The position numbers and the translations under genes were made by a program. From Guillardia theta CCMP2712 (taxonomy: Eukaryota > Cryptophyceae > Pyrenomonadales > Geminigeraceae): DNA of 64,000 nt. This document shows positions 45,001 through 57,674 of the stretch, piece by piece. Location: assembly GCF_000315625.1 (NCBI RefSeq), contig NW_005434478.1:1-64000 (forward strand), in the 5' to 3' direction. The notes below the pieces were generated by a model. That model was not told the DNA's origin, did not search any database, and was given only the letters and a program-made list of their open reading frames with translations. Position 1 is the stretch's first letter. Every line of letters begins with the position of its first letter.

Positions 45001-48000
45001 TCGTTGACGCGCACAAGAAGGGAAGACAGAGTGTGATGGAGAAGCAGCTCGTGCCTTGCTGGGAAGGAACCAGTACTTTTCAGAAGGACGGGACAAGGAT
45101 TCCTCGTCAGTACCGCCCATGTGAGCATGTCGATCTCGTCGAGCTGCGCAAGGAGGAAGACAGGAGGTTTACACTGATGGTGGATTCAGAGGAGGATGTT
45201 GATGAGGAGTATGTCAACCTCATCTACACTCCTCCAGCTGTGAGCTCTGCTGAAAGTTTGAACGTCCTCAAGTTCTACGCCTTGAACGAGCATGTCATTC
45301 GAAGTCTGCATTCCTTCGAGAACAGGAGCGACGAGGAGACAGCCGTGGTCCCTCCCGAGTTTCCTTTCATCCCCGATGACCGTGAAGACAAGATTATCAA
45401 TCTCCGCGAGGACGAAGTTGTCAATAGGAAAGTTTCCACGAGCAAGAGATCAACGATTCTGGTTGGAAGAGCAGGAACGGGCAAAACGTCAATAGCAATC
45501 AATCGGATGTGGAGAATGTATTCGTGCCTGAGCTGCAATCCTTCAAAGACCGAGGAGTACAACCAGATATTTGTCACTGCAAATCGAGTGCTTCGACATC
45601 AAGTGAGAAAATCATTCAGCTGTATGAAAGGAATTCCAGAAGGCTCCAACTCAAGCTCTTTCACCTACTCTGCTTCCTTGTGGAGCACAACAAACGAGAT
45701 GTTCCCGCTCTTCCTCACTCAGTGTGAGTGGCTGCAGATGCTTGATGCGACGTTGAGCAGACCCTTCTGGCCGAGGAAGGCCGATGGAAGCCTGCTCTTC
45801 CAAGACGTGAGCCGGTTCCATGAAGAGGATGGCATGCTCGACTCGCTGCCGGACGAGGAGGAGGTCGACTATCTCGAGGATAACAGCGACGAGGAGCCAG
45901 GGAGTCTCGCAGAGGATACGACCGACTCGCCTTCTGCTTCGATGGCTCCCATGCGCGAAGAAGTTGACTTCACTTTCTTTTTGCACAACTTTTGGCCAGT
46001 GATGGTCAAATCAGGAAAGTGCAAGAACCTCTCGCCCACCAGCATCTTCCAAGAGATTCACTCGTACATCAAGGGATCATACAAGGCGCTTGTGACTCAG
46101 CAAGGGTTTCTCTCTCGAGCGGAGTACCTGCAGCTGCCCTGGAAGATGGCGCCAAACTTCAACGGGCTGAGGGCCGAGGAGGATGAGATAGACCTGCCGG
46201 GCGACAAGTTTGGGACCAGAGACCTGATCTACGACATGTTTGAAATCTACCAGACAGAGAAATCAAAACTTGGAGCGTACGACATTGCAGATGTGACGCA
46301 TTACATCTATCACAACTACGATTTCAGTTCCCCCAATCGCAAGAGAATTCACAGTATTTACATTGACGAGGCGCAAGATTTCACACAAGCAGAGCTTGCT
46401 TTGCTCGTTCGGATATGTGAAGACAAGAATGACATGTTCTTCAGCGGCGACACTTGTCAAACCATCGCCACAGGAATCGGATTCCGTTTCGAAGATCTGA
46501 AAAGCCTTTTCAAGTTTGCGCAAGACAAGCAGCCGAGCATTGAAATCCCGGAAGTCAGCACGCTCAACGTCAACTACAGGACCCACAACGGCATCCTCGC
46601 CGTCGCATCCAGCATAGTGCACCTTCTTGAACGACTCTTTCCTGCCTTCATTGACTCGCTGCCGGAGGAGAAAGGATTCTTCCAGGGGCCAAAGCCGATG
46701 ATGTTGTTGGGCACAGGCATCGATGACATCGCGTTGCTGGTCCTCGGGTCAGACAGGAAACAGTCGCAGATCGAGTTCGGAGCCCACCAAGTCATCCTCC
46801 TTCGCTCTCAAGAGGCCAAGGACGAGCTGCCTGAGTTCTTGAAGCAATGCCTGGCGCTGACTATCCTCGAATCTAAAGGGCTCGAGTTTGATGACGTCAT
46901 CCTGGTGAGTCTGTCATCTCTACTGTCTTGGCTGGGCTGATGTGAGCTTTGCAGTGGAACTTCTTGACTGACAGCAAGGCAGAGAAAGAGTGGCGAGTAG
47001 TCTTGTCCTGTCTGATCGATTCTGATCCGAGGGAGCAACAAGTCTTGGAAGCGAAGCGGAAGGCAGAGGAGAACAAGAGAGTCGCTGGGATGCTCAGACC
47101 CCTAGAGTTTGACGAGAAAGCTCACCTCATCCTGTGCGAGGAGTTGAAACATCTCTACACGGCGATGACTCGAGCAAGAGTGCGGGTAATCATGTACGAA
47201 GAAGACGAAGCGAAACGAGCTCCCATGTACTATTTCCTGCAGCGGAAGGAGCTCTGTGAGATCATCTCGATGCTCAGCCAGACCTTCAGTTGCGACTCAT
47301 TTGCAAGGAAAACAAGTCGAGAAGAATGGAGGCAGCAGGGTGAGAACCTTCGCAACGTGAGACTGTACAAGTTAGCGTCCAAGTGCTTCGAGAAGTCGGG
47401 GGATGAGCAGCTGATGCTTCAATCGCAAGCAGAGCACCTGCTGTCCACTGTAGCCGCCAAGAGCAGCGCGGACGAGAAGAAAAGAGCGCTGATGGAAGCC
47501 GGCTATCTCTGCTTGAAGATCGGGGGAAACTTCCTCCTGAGAGCAGCCAGGAGCTTCGCTGAAGCCGGAGAGTTCGAGACAGCTGGAGATGTTTACGAAC
47601 TCTGCGCTCTTCAGATGCCCAAGAAGGAGGCGCTGAGAAGGCGGTGTGTAGCCCTCTACCGCAAGGCAGGGAAGGTGGACAAAGCAGCGGATATGATGAT
47701 CAAGCATGGTGACGCCAGGAACGCGCTGACGCTTCTTCTACGCGAGAAGCGGTACGAGAAGGCGATCAAGCTACACGAGGAACACTCGCTGCCAGGCATG
47801 CCCGACGCTCTCTCCAAGGATTCCTTTCTCCGATTGCGCGCCAACCACCTCGCGCTGTCAGCCAAGAATGTCGCCTTGAACGAGGAGCAGCGGGACCGCT
47901 CGTACCAGGCGTTCTTGAAGACGGCAGCCAAGATGACGGAGAACCTCGAAGAAGCTGTTCTGATCGAGAACGCGTGTTATGCGGAGCTCGCGGATCGCCT

Positions 48001-51000
48001 CGACTCAAGGGAGAAGTTCAGAGAGGCCGCCATGGTCTACACACAGGCAGGCGATCTCGATCGAGCTCTGCTCTCTATCTCAAAGTGTGACAGCTCCACG
48101 TTGTCTGAGATGCAAGTCAAGGCAGATTTACAACTGCTCAAAGCTCTAGAGTCCGAGGACCGATCGTCAAAGTGCAAACATCTTTCTGCGGCTCTCAAGA
48201 CGTTTTCTGACATGTTGGAATTCTCGAAGAAGAAGAAGCAGGAGGAAGATATTGAGTTTGTAAAGCTTCGAATCATCTTCACAAAGATTCAGCTTCTCGA
48301 GAATGGTCAGATGTGCAAGATCAGCAATGAATGGCTTGCAGACGCAACTCTAAGATGTTTCTGGGACTTGACGACAACCAAGCTCGAGCTGCAAACATGC
48401 ACAGAGAAGTTTCTGGATGACAAGAAGAGGAGCGGCACTCTCTTGAGAAAGGTGTATCAGATCTTCATTGACGTTGCGCACTTGTCGAATGAGCTCAGCA
48501 GCAAACAAGACAGGAAACTCCTCAACGTCCAGCACAAGCATCTTGAGCAACTCTTTGGAATGCAGCGGAGTGTTAATGATCTGACTGCATCGAAAGTCCA
48601 GCAGCGGCTGATCAGAAGAAGCCTCCTCGTGAGCGAGGAGATTTGCTTGTTCCCGATCGATTCCTACACCGACGTGCTCAACCCCGACGTCTTGTACAAG
48701 TCCATAAAGACGCACCTGCTCAAGGCTGCTCGCGACGTCCTCGAGCCCTTGACTGACTTGGCGTCGAGGTATCAGTCATCGGAAAGCTTCAAGGCCCTCA
48801 AGGCCTCGGGCGTCTGCTTGTGGCTGTCGAGCCTCTTGTGCTCGCAAGTTCTGTCGTCGCAAGGGGACAGGAGGAGAGCAGCGGGCGAGAGGTTGCGCAG
48901 GAGCATGAAGACCTATGAAGGCCGGCTAGTGCAATGGCACCTCGGCCTCAACCTCTTCTCTCCCGTGCATACTCTTCGACGGCTGCTGCCCACCTTCATC
49001 TCAGCTCCTGAGTACATGCGAATGAAAACAACCATCGAGCTGTTCTTGAACGACATGATGCAGGATCACCTCAAGGGCGTCAGAGCTGGTGCGATCAGCA
49101 GCCTCAACGATGTCAAACACCAGCTCTCTCGTTGTGTCTTGTTGCTTGATAGTCTGGAGATCAAGTTGGCTTCGACTCCCTTGGCAGCACTGCAGAAAGA
49201 CATGTGCTTGCTTGACTGGACGATCTCAAAACAGAGAAGAAACGCGACGCTCCTCACTCAGTGCCAAGTGTTGAGGGCGCTGAGCTCTTGTACTGCAGCC
49301 CAACTCCCGATACAAACATGGCAGATCCTTGCCGACACGCTTGCTCTCTTCTGCTTTGCTGTGAACCTCGATGTTCTGCGAGGAGAACAAAAGGACGACA
49401 CCTGCAATGAAGTCCGTCAGAGGTCTGTGCTGCTTCCCCTGCTATACAGGGTGCCATACAAGGACATGAGGGTTGAAAACTTGCAGCATGAGGCGAGCAG
49501 GCAGTTGATGAAGGAGACGCTCGACCTGTCGCTGCAGATCTTGGAACGAGCATGTGAGGCCAGCAAGTTCCCCAACGACTTGATCAAGACATCCATCCTT
49601 GACTTCCTCGCAAGCGCCCTGGTCAACATTGCTCACTCTCAGCCTGAGCCAATCAACCTATGGACCAGTGAGATCCATCGCGTCCACCGGGTCATGCAGT
49701 CCATGGGCCCAGCGAGGGGGGGAGGCGACATGCCGTCGTTTGAGGTGTTTGACAAGGAGAAGTTTCAACAAGTGCAAAGGTCCATGAGTGTTCAGTTCAA
49801 GTTCGCCACGCTGTTGATCACCTCGGCTTCTGTCTGCTCGAGCAAGGCATGGGAACGTCTCAGCCCAGCCAGTCAGGATCGGATCGAGGAAGCAGCGAGT
49901 GCAAACGCCGGTCCCAAGGAGGAAGACAAGCAGAGGCTGGCGAGTTTTCTGTTAGCCGCCACCCTCAGACTCAGAGATCGGAACGCTTTCTTGACAGCCG
50001 TCCAAGAGTTTCGCAGTGCCTCTGCAGCAGCAGAAGCAGCCGCAGCAGCCGCAGCTCAACATACGTGCGATGCACAGGCAGGGTAAGTGACGTCAGTTGT
50101 CAAGAGATGATCGTGACATTGATGCAGCATAGACAGTTACACTCAAGACTTGATCTCCATCATCCAAGACTTCTTCCAGGCGTGCGAAGAAACGTTTGTC
50201 CTGCTCAGCGAGATCAAGTCGCTTTCTGCAGAGCCGGCGATCCTCCATGAAGCGGACCGACTGTATCGAGACACGTCCTTCTCGTACACGAGGGCCAAGA
50301 AGAAACTCAGTGATGCCATACATAATCCTCACCAGGAGGGAAACGCCCTGCAGAACATTGCAGCTGACATCATGGTGGACAGAGAGACCTTCTACTTCGT
50401 TCAAGAGCTCGTTCAAGCACATCAACAAAACCTGTTGCAGAATATGGATCAAGGAGTGTTCATGTCGCAGAGGCTGTCAGAGCAACACGAGCAGCAGATG
50501 CTGGTGAGATCTTTTCTCTCTCCTTCTCTTCTCTCTCCTTGTCTGCTCCCTCCTTCTCCCTGACGTCGTTCGGCCCTGCCTGATCTCCTGTCTTTCAGTT
50601 CCCTCCGCAGCCCACGATGATGGGATCGCTTTCGGGCCCTACGCTTGCACCATCAGCCGTGTATCCTCCTCCTCAGCATTTCCAGCAGCAGGCCGACCTG
50701 ATGAGGCCTTCTGAAGCCTTCATTCTACCAAACCCCTCACAGTTTCAAGGCTCGTCGTCAGGCATGATTGGCTCCTCTCCTCTCGTCGTGCAGGAGCAGT
50801 TCTTCTCATCTCATGGATTCGCAGCTGCCTCTTCCTTCCTCCCTCCTGGTGACTTCGACCAGTTGGAGAACATGCCGGACAGCGAGCTGATGCCGTTGGG
50901 GCCAGACAGTGAGCAGACAAGAACGCGGAGGTATCAGAGGCATGGCAGGTTTGGATATCGCGGAAGCAGAGGAGGCTGGTCTGAGAACCCGCGAGGGCTG

Positions 51001-51161
51001 AGGAGGCAACAGCCACCCAACTTGCCGCCAGGGCAGAACCGACAAGCTGCCGCGCAGGGTGCCGGGCAGAGACCGGAAGCTAATGGGCACCCTCGAGACT
51101 CTTACATGGGGAAGAAGAAGAGATTTTATTCCAACAGACCACAGCAGCAGCAGCAGCAGCG

Positions 51162-51239
<78 letters not shown>

Positions 51240-51326
51240 GCAGCAGCAGCAGCGACAGCAGCAGCAGCAGCAGCGACAGCAGCAGCAGCAGCAGCGACAG
51301 CAGCAGCAGCAGCAGCAGCAGAAGCG

Positions 51327-51389
<63 letters not shown>

Positions 51390-51594
51390 ACAACAACAGC
51401 AGCATAAACAGCAGGCACAGCAGCCACAGCAGCCACAGCAGCCACAGCATAAACAGCAGGCACAGCATAAACAGCAGGCACACTGGCAACAGCAGCAGCA
51501 GCATAAACAGCAGCAGCAGCAGCATAAACAGCAGCATCAAGCACAAACACAAGCAAAGGGAACACAAGCACATCAACCTTCCGAAGCTTCTTGA
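42033..51594 (+). CDS. TRANK1-like: TRANK1-like giant: ankyrin repeats, UvrD/SF1 helicase domain, TPR-like region, polyglutamine tail
   Basis: Four exons join in phase: 42033-46904, 46955-50082, 50128-50503 and 50599-51594, for 3123 residues. The N-terminal helical region is unassigned. Ankyrin-type repeats lie near residues 590-690 (YESTALHTAVRHKDVTAIKL, TGTVLHLLCDQ). The region FKDQLFQLYKDPKLLSSIVS to FLWQYAVDYS resembles the TRANK1/UvrD-associated leader. SF1 helicase motifs are I VGRAGTGKTSIA (~1145), II IYIDEAQDFT (~1442), III FSGDTCQTIATG, the NVNYRTHNG segment, ESKGLEFDDVI, and VI LKHLYTAMTRARVRVIMY (~1690). Tetratricopeptide-like helices follow (ARSFAEAGEFETAGDVYELC). The last exon is Pro/Gln-rich with RGG-type RYQRHGRFGYRGSRGG and ends in about 80 residues of nearly pure Gln. 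TRANK1 homologues are putative ATPases. Helicase activity and a nucleic-acid role are inference. Confidence 0.85.
51140..51390 (+). repeat. (CAG)n trinucleotide tract encoding polyglutamine, with CGA interruptions
   Basis: About 250 bp of nearly pure CAG, interrupted about eight times by CGA (Arg) and once by AAG (Lys), in the last exon of the TRANK1-like gene. The following 150 bp keep a degenerate CAG/CAT/AAA/CCA pattern (QAQQPQQPQ, HKQQQ). Antisense open frames of Leu or Ala are artefacts of this repeat. Length is likely to vary between strains. Confidence 0.9.
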
Positions 51595-51699
51595 CTCTCA
51601 TAGTCCTCACGGACTCTTCATCATCGTGTCCTAGCTAATGAAGAATATAAAATTTCTATTCATCTCTCGGAGTCTCTTCAGCTTTTCTCTTTGCTTCTC

Positions 51700-52190
51700 T
51701 CGGAGTCACCGTCACAGGGCTCAGAAGTCCGGCTATCGTCGAGAGAGGCTCGGCATAACCGACGTGAACCGCGCGGTCGGTTCAACTTGCCAGTTATCAT
51801 GACAGTGCGGCAGCCGGGCCCGGAGTTCCGACGTGACTCCGCGGCCGGGCCCGTCCGACCGGGGCTGGGGCATCCTGAGAGAGTGTCGGACGGCTGTTTC
51901 ATCTCGCCGCGTTTGGCCAGTGCGACAGGGTCAAGCCTCCTCGACTCACCTGATTGTCCTCCGGCGTACTGATTTTTAACTTAACTTCGGAGGTGCCGCG
52001 CCCAGTGCCATGACTCGGGACGATTTCGAAGTCACTGAGCGGCCGGCAGTCACTGCAGTGAAGAGTCCCAGTACTTGAAAAGCCCGGGCCCGGCCCGGCC
52101 GCCGCCGAGCCCGGCCTCCCCGGCCGCGCACCGTCTTGTGAGAGCCGGGCGGCCGGGACTCGTGACTCCGGGACTGGCAGCCACTGAGAT
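51700..52190 (+). repeat. GC-rich repeat island with core-repeat copy 5 (51910-51990)
   Basis: The core reads GCGACAGGGTCAAGCCTCCT, CTGATTGTCCTC and GTACTGATTTTTAACTTAACT at 51910-51990. It has a 3-base insertion relative to the copy at 5887. GC-rich sequence with CACTGAGCGGCCGGCAGTCACTG lies on both sides. The core ends abruptly in GGAGGTGCCGCG rather than GAGTAAA. The downstream part holds CCCGGGCCCGGCC words like the other islands. Confidence 0.65.
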
Positions 52191-52309
52191 AAAATACTTC
52201 TTAATCACCTCTTTTGTACCAGCGCCACCTGGCAGATGGAATCTCCGGTAATGCATTAAAACTATTTACTATTACAATACTTATTGAAGATACAAATTTT
52301 TAAATAGTT

Positions 52310-52800
52310 TTACAGCCAGGGAAGGTACCTGGGTGGGGTAGGTCACTCTCAGGGGTAAGGGTGGTCCCTTCTGTGTACGTACGGGTATGAGACGTAAGCT
52401 TCAACACTCCTTGTGGGGGTCATGTCAGCGTGGACAGGCAGGGTCATCGTTGGGCGATTTGCTATCAAATGAAGGGTGGGGTGATTGAACTGGGGGTAGG
52501 GTACTCCAACCATATATTTTCCATAGGGAAGCAGATGGACAGGAACAGAGGGTAGGGGTACACAAGGTGGGGTAGTGCTGCATACAAAGAAGGGACTACC
52601 TGAGGAGGGTTTAGAGGTGGAGTGACTAGAGGGTAGGGGTGGTCATGAGGAAGGGTGTAAGAAGATGGAGATTGGAACATAAAAATCAAGGGTGGGTAGT
52701 CAAATACCCGTACTTTATCGAGAGAACATTGGTCATATGTACCGGTATAAATTAGTTTGAGGTGGTAGGGGTCATAGATCAAGTGTGTCATGGATAAAAC
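52310..52800 (+). repeat. G-rich GGGGTAGGG-type island
   Basis: The plus strand is dense in GGGTGGGGTAGG, GGGGTAAGGGTGG, GGGGGTAGGGTAC and GGTAGGGGTACAC. This skew, with many runs of three to five G, would favour quadruplexes on the plus strand. Open frames on the other strand (Pro/Tyr/Leu-rich) are produced by this composition. It directly follows the GC island. Confidence 0.6.
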
Positions 52801-53747
52801 AAACAGAGTCCAACCTGTACCCTACTTGTTTTTGAAGCTGGCACTATTGGTGGATTGATTTCAGCAAAAATTCAATAAATGGTTATGTGAATTTAAAATG
52901 ATAAAGAGCATGACTCGAGTTTTGGAACATTAGTCTAAAATATTCTGGCCATCTTTGGAAGGAACGGTGGCCTCGATTTCTCGTTATTTGAGGTCATGCA
53001 TTAGAGGCCGAGAACATAGAACATGCACGAGTAGCGAGGAGTGAACATCAACATAACAATGAGCGATGAACGATGTAGACAAAGGCATAGACGATGCAGA
53101 AGCAAAAGATAGAGCAGACGATGTTCATGTATCAAAGATGAAATTACGCGGGAAGCGATCATAGGTCGAAATAAGCAGTCAGATTCTGCTCAATTTTGTG
53201 AGCATGACAAACTTTTTGGGATGGTAGTGAAGATGAGCACTCGAGAGTGTGGTTCCAGAAGCCTTTGATAACGTTGGATTCAATATGATGGATTGGAGCA
53301 GGAAAAGCGAGAAGTAGACAGAGCATAAGGGAAGGTTAATTGGAAGAAAGGGTTGCAATAGGAGGAAACAACATGCAATGGAGAAAATGAGTTCGACGTC
53401 AATCAAAGCAACTGTATATAAGCTATTCCAAACAATGGCTGAGACTCTTGTCTTTGATTCATTGTTTGGATGTTTTTTTTGTGTTGTAAGCCCGTTAGTT
53501 TTGTTGTCTATCGTGCACGACAAAGGAGTATTTTCATCATGAAGCCTCTGGCTGTAAATAATTTGTCTTGTTCTACATCTCACACAAGTTTGGTCTGTGA
53601 TATGATATAATGTGAAGTCCGAAAACGATTAGTGGTTTCACAGAAAGAAATTGTTGGTTGTTGTGGATGATGGCCAATAGAGGGGAATGACTCTGTCTTT
53701 GCTCAGTTGGCGAATAGGAACCAGTAGTTGAACAGCTCAGATTGAAG
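52800..53747. other. AT-rich spacer, no gene recognised
   Basis: This stretch carries no family I can identify. A minus-strand open frame at 53179-53583 (134 codons) includes a hydrophobic stretch (LIFSIACCFLLLQPFLP). It lacks supporting similarity or a good start, so it is not called. The end of the region contains the promoter of the plastid gene at 53748. Confidence 0.35.
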
Positions 53748-54603
53748 ATGATTCGCAAATGTGTTTTGGTGGCTGTTGTCGGGATTTTGGGATGCAACTC
53801 GGTGTCGGCCTTCAGTCCTTGTACTCCGATGAAGTTGGCTGGCAATTCCGTCCCCAAGGTAACTAGCTGCGTTAAGCTTGCTCCCCAATTGACATGAAGT
53901 TATCCAGATCGCTCGGTGTGCTAGGCCCTCTTCCTTGACGTTGAAGGCGAAAGAGAACTCTAAGATGGAAAAGTTTGTCCAGAGCTCGAAGACCCTTGCT
54001 CTCAGTTTGGCTCTCGCGTTCGGAGTGGCTTGTCCTCGCAAGTCGAATGCTCAGTATGCAATCAGTGCAGATGGAACCTTCTATGAGCAGGTTGCTACCA
54101 AGGAATCCCCTGACTTTATTCGCGGTGGATTCTCCGCTGCAGCTGCTATAACAACCTTCGGATCCATCACTGCTTATGTGCTAAAGAAGGAGAAGCAGGA
54201 ACTTGATGAGTATGCGGAGCAGTACGAGCAGGAATTGGGCAGGTTGGAGAATTTCAAGCAGGAGTTTCTTGATGGTGTTCCCTCGGACAACTCGCTCATG
54301 GCTTCATTGAACAAGGCGATCAGAGGAGAGACCAACAAAGAAGAAGAAGAGGACGAGTTTGAGAAGAACGTTAGGCTGTTCATGGAGGAGGAGCAGAAGA
54401 AGGAGGAAGATAAGAAGAACAATGGTGCAGGATATGCCAAGCAGGGTGGGGCGACTCTGCTTGAGAGACCTTCCGATCCCAATGGCAACGAGAGCGAGGA
54501 GTGGATGAAGGACGTTGTGTTTGAGGACAAACCCGCTGCGATCGATGAGGAACAATTGAAGGCTCTACAGCGCATGTTTGGGGGAAGCGATAGCAGCAAG
54601 TGA
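53748..54603 (+). CDS. plastid (probably thylakoid-associated) protein of unknown function
   Basis: ATG 53748 begins MIRKCVLVAVVGILGCNSVSA|FSPCTP: a signal peptide whose predicted cleavage is followed by Phe, the hallmark of transit peptides for red-algal-derived complex plastids. A 49-nt intron (53859-53907) separates this from the rest. A second hydrophobic stretch (TLALSLALAFGVACPRKSNA) ending in an AxA-like site may be a thylakoid transfer domain. A TM helix follows (GGFSAAAAITTFGSITAYVL), then a charged coiled coil (LDEYAEQYEQELGRLENFKQ, EEQKKEEDKKN) and a short conserved-looking tail (EEQLKALQRMFGG). Total length is 268 residues. I do not recognise the family. The topology suggests an anchored stroma- or lumen-facing coiled coil. 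Confidence 0.75.
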
Positions 54604-54762
54604 AATGTTTGCACGTTGGTTCCATGCTGATGTATAAATAGTAAATAGATTTAGTTCCTTGCTTGCTTTTAATTGTCGAATAAATACAAACGCTTTGACT
54701 CGTCGGTCGAACGTGGGAATGAGGTTGAGGTATTTACAACTTGAAGACTCGCGGACTACGAT

Positions 54763-56226
54763 CTAAGATGTGATGAAGCCAGTGTGAGCCTGATTCAGCT
54801 CAGAAGCCAAAGTCTTTATGTGCCTATCGATCTGTCGGCAACAGGTCTCAGTGAGATACGTAACAGATGCAAGAATCACTATGTCGAATACCTCTGAGCT
54901 GTCCATGAGCAGCTTCTGTCCTAACTCTTTGTTTTGCATGCGCCAATCTGATCACAGAGCATCACAGACCTCCTGCATTGAACTTCCCGACCATATTTCA
55001 AGCTCAACCTACCGTCAGAGTATCGTCGTCTTCGGCTGTTTCCGAGTTCAGAATGAGCTATCCCATGAATCGAGTCAGTACAAGCACATAAGGTGATAAT
55101 TGCATCTCCATTTGATGGTAAAACACGTCCCATAAGAACTGGACGAACCTGTGGCCTGCTTCTTCTTTTGCTCGTTTCGGACTTGCATGTTCTTGAGTTC
55201 ATCGTTCAGAAGACCTTTCTTGGCTTCTTCACTCAGCTCTGTTCCAAGAAATCGTTATTGAAACTTGATGAGGCATTGAGTATCACCTAATGGGGCGACT
55301 TCTGTCTCAGGCGGTGCCTGTTTCTCTTGCCATTGCTGAATTTTATCCAACCTTTTCTGGACGGTTTCTCTTTCAAACTTGAGCTCCACCATCTGCCGTC
55401 ATGCATTTGTCATTCGATAGAACTGATGAAGATCATATATTGCCTGGGAAAGAAATGCTTTCTTCTTCGCCTCCGTATCCGTCTTCTTGGATTTGCTTTC
55501 TGGGAGGCTGTGCATTTCGTTGTTGAGATCCTTAATCCTCTTGTCATAATCTATCTTTTGCAAGATCAGTCTGCTCGAACATCAGTGAATATGAAAGTTC
55601 GAACAAGACTATGACCGGTCAATCTCCTTTCCAACGTCACCATGGCAAACCGGTACTACTTCATCCTTCTTGAAAGTTAGCTCTATGGGGATACTCTCGT
55701 TCTTCTTGCTCCTTTGTTTCTTGTTTTTGCTTCTTGACTTTACACCCTTTTGCTTCATTTCACTCTCCGTGATGAAATCACGTGAATTTGCTGATATTGT
55801 AGTAGTCTTTGATATGTCTGAGTCAGATTTGATACGTTCGTCCCCCTCGTGCGGCAAGTGAGGCCAAGTCGATGCTTGTTCGAATCCTGGTTGGAACATG
55901 TTTCCCAGCGGCTCTCCCTGCAATCTCCATCCCTCAGGTATTTGGGAGATAGAGACAATCTCCTTCCAAAGATCAGATAGGAACCAAGAGCTCTGACGTT
56001 CATTGCCAACGGATTCGTCGGAATCGATCCTACATGCCGAGTGATTCTGCAGACGATCGGAATGTTGTGGGATCCAGGCATCTCTTCGATGAGCAAGGAG
56101 CGATGTGTCGTATGAGTACGCACCACTGCCCACGTGCTTGGCTACTCTTGTCCTATGTACTCCCGCCTCATCCTCTTCCTCTTCCTTCGCTTTCCTTTCG
56201 TCGCACCAACACGCGCCTCCCTGCAT
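54763..56226 (-). CDS. charged coiled-coil protein of unknown function (multi-exon)
   Basis: The gene is read from ATG 56224-56226 (MQGGACWCDERKAKEEEEDE) to a TAG at 54763-54765. Exon 1 includes HRRDAWIPQHSDRL, LWKEIVSISQIPEGWRLQGE and a basic patch (KSRSKNKKQRSKKNESIP). A short intron then joins EIDR to LILQKIDYDKRIKDLNNEM. Further exons give ELKFERETVQKRLDKIQQW, LSEEAKKGLLNDELKNMQVR and CRQIDRHIKTLASELNQAHT. Most of the C-terminal half is amphipathic helix. The Lys/Arg patch could be a nuclear localisation signal. No enzyme motif was seen. Exon joins near 55395-55420 are uncertain. Confidence 0.55.
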
Positions 56227-57674
56227 GGATTCGAGTCAACTACTGGAGGTTGTAAACCAGGATGACCCCTACCCGCAATCCTGGCATGCCGTTGACTACC
56301 CTACCCTGCTACATTCCAGCAACATGACCCCGGGGATCAGGGTTCAACGGTCCTCGTGAGCTTCTACTACCCCCCAGTAGGACTCCCAGGGGGTCAGTGC
56401 TGCTGGATCACTCAGATCACTTCAATCGGATAACAGAGTGACGCTGTAACTTTGAATTCTTGTCTCAGTATTTCAAATTTAGCCAAGATCCAGGTATCAC
56501 TAAATTGAAATGCTTGTTATAGGACTCTGGTCAGGGTGGTACAGAAACGGATTTTTTCAACTGGAGGGGTCACTGGCCCCTACGTAAATGGGGACCAGAC
56601 TGGGTGGGGTGGACAAACGATTCAGTCATGTAGGGGGTCGCTTCCACTGATATGGGGTACTCAAAAAAAAACCTGGAACAAAAGTAAAAAAGCCCTAGAA
56701 GTTGACGAGCAAGGGGTCCTTCCTCCAATGGAACGCTGGGGTTTGGAGGGGTACAGGTCGTGTTAAGGAGGGTTGCCGCGACTCTGGGGAACAGCAGCAT
56801 TCTTGGCAAGTTGTACCCCCTTCAAACAGGTCGAAAGTACCGGTGTGTTTGCAAGACAAGCCCTTCGGTCCACAAAGAGCCAGAGAGCCGTTACGCAGTT
56901 CCACCCAGGACTAGGGTGGGGTACTTCATTCTAGAAGGAGGGGGTATAGGAGGAGGAGCTCTAGAGGGGGTGCTACCGGTCAAAATGGGGGTATTCGTTT
57001 ACATAGGGGTACAGAAGGGAGACAAGAGGGGTAGTGGAGGAGTAAATCGGGGGTAGTACAAGAATGCAAAATGAGACTACTCGTATCCTGCGCTACATGG
57101 GAGGAGGGGCAGAAGGAGAGCAGAAAGAAATGCCGAAAGAGGGTGTACTAGAAGAGGAGAAATGCCTTGGAAAGCGACGGATGAAATGAGAGGAGAGCGA
57201 GAACAACAGTAGAAGGGCACTGAACCTGGAGGAACCAGGTTCGACAGCAGTGGTCAAAGAGAGGTTAAAGGCGGAGAGGTCAAATGGAGCAAGATGAGAG
57301 ATAGAGAGCTGGTAACGATTCAAGTAGATACGGGTCAAAGTGGGTGTGGAGGAAAGAGCCAAGACGGCAGTTGTAAAATTTACAATAAAGGAGCATCCAA
57401 CAACGGGGGGAGGTCAGGGGAGGTCAAAGTGAAGTACCTGAGGTTATGGGCGATCCCTTAACAAGGATGACTAGAAAGGACAAAAAGACGCATTGCAGAA
57501 AATGCTCAGAGCCGGTCTCGCCTGCACAACAGTGAGCAGGCAAGAGAATAACAGGACAGAGGACAAGTGACATGAGAACAAGGTGTGTTGTTCACAAGAC
57601 GACAACCAAGCCAGAGAAGTCAAGTGAAGATTGAAAAACTTGTCCTGTAATTCTTGAAGCTGCACAGAGAAATC
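56227..57674 (+). repeat. divergent spacer dominated by a G-rich GGGGTAC-type island (56530-57060)
   Basis: From about 56530 to 57060 the plus strand shows GGGTGGGGTGGAC, GGGGTACTC, GTGGGGTACTTC, GGAGGGGGTATAGGAGGAGG and GGGGGTAGTAC. This resembles the islands at 52310 and 61930. The flanks (56227-56530, 57060-57674) are ordinary spacer with AAAGGAG/GAAGGAG-like purine-rich stretches. No coding sequence is recognised. It lies between divergent genes starting at 56226 (-) and 57675 (+). Confidence 0.55.

Noticed and set aside
50806-51576. Poly-Leu open frame (256 codons) and poly-Ala or poly-Ser frames over 51059-51634
   Set aside because: Reading-frame echoes of the CAG tract that encodes polyglutamine in the TRANK1-like gene.
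52465-52791. Pro/Tyr-rich minus-strand frame of 108 codons
   Set aside because: Complement of the G-rich island; compositional artefact.
53179-53583. 134-codon minus-strand frame with a hydrophobic segment
   Set aside because: No similarity, weak start and no matching neighbouring exons.
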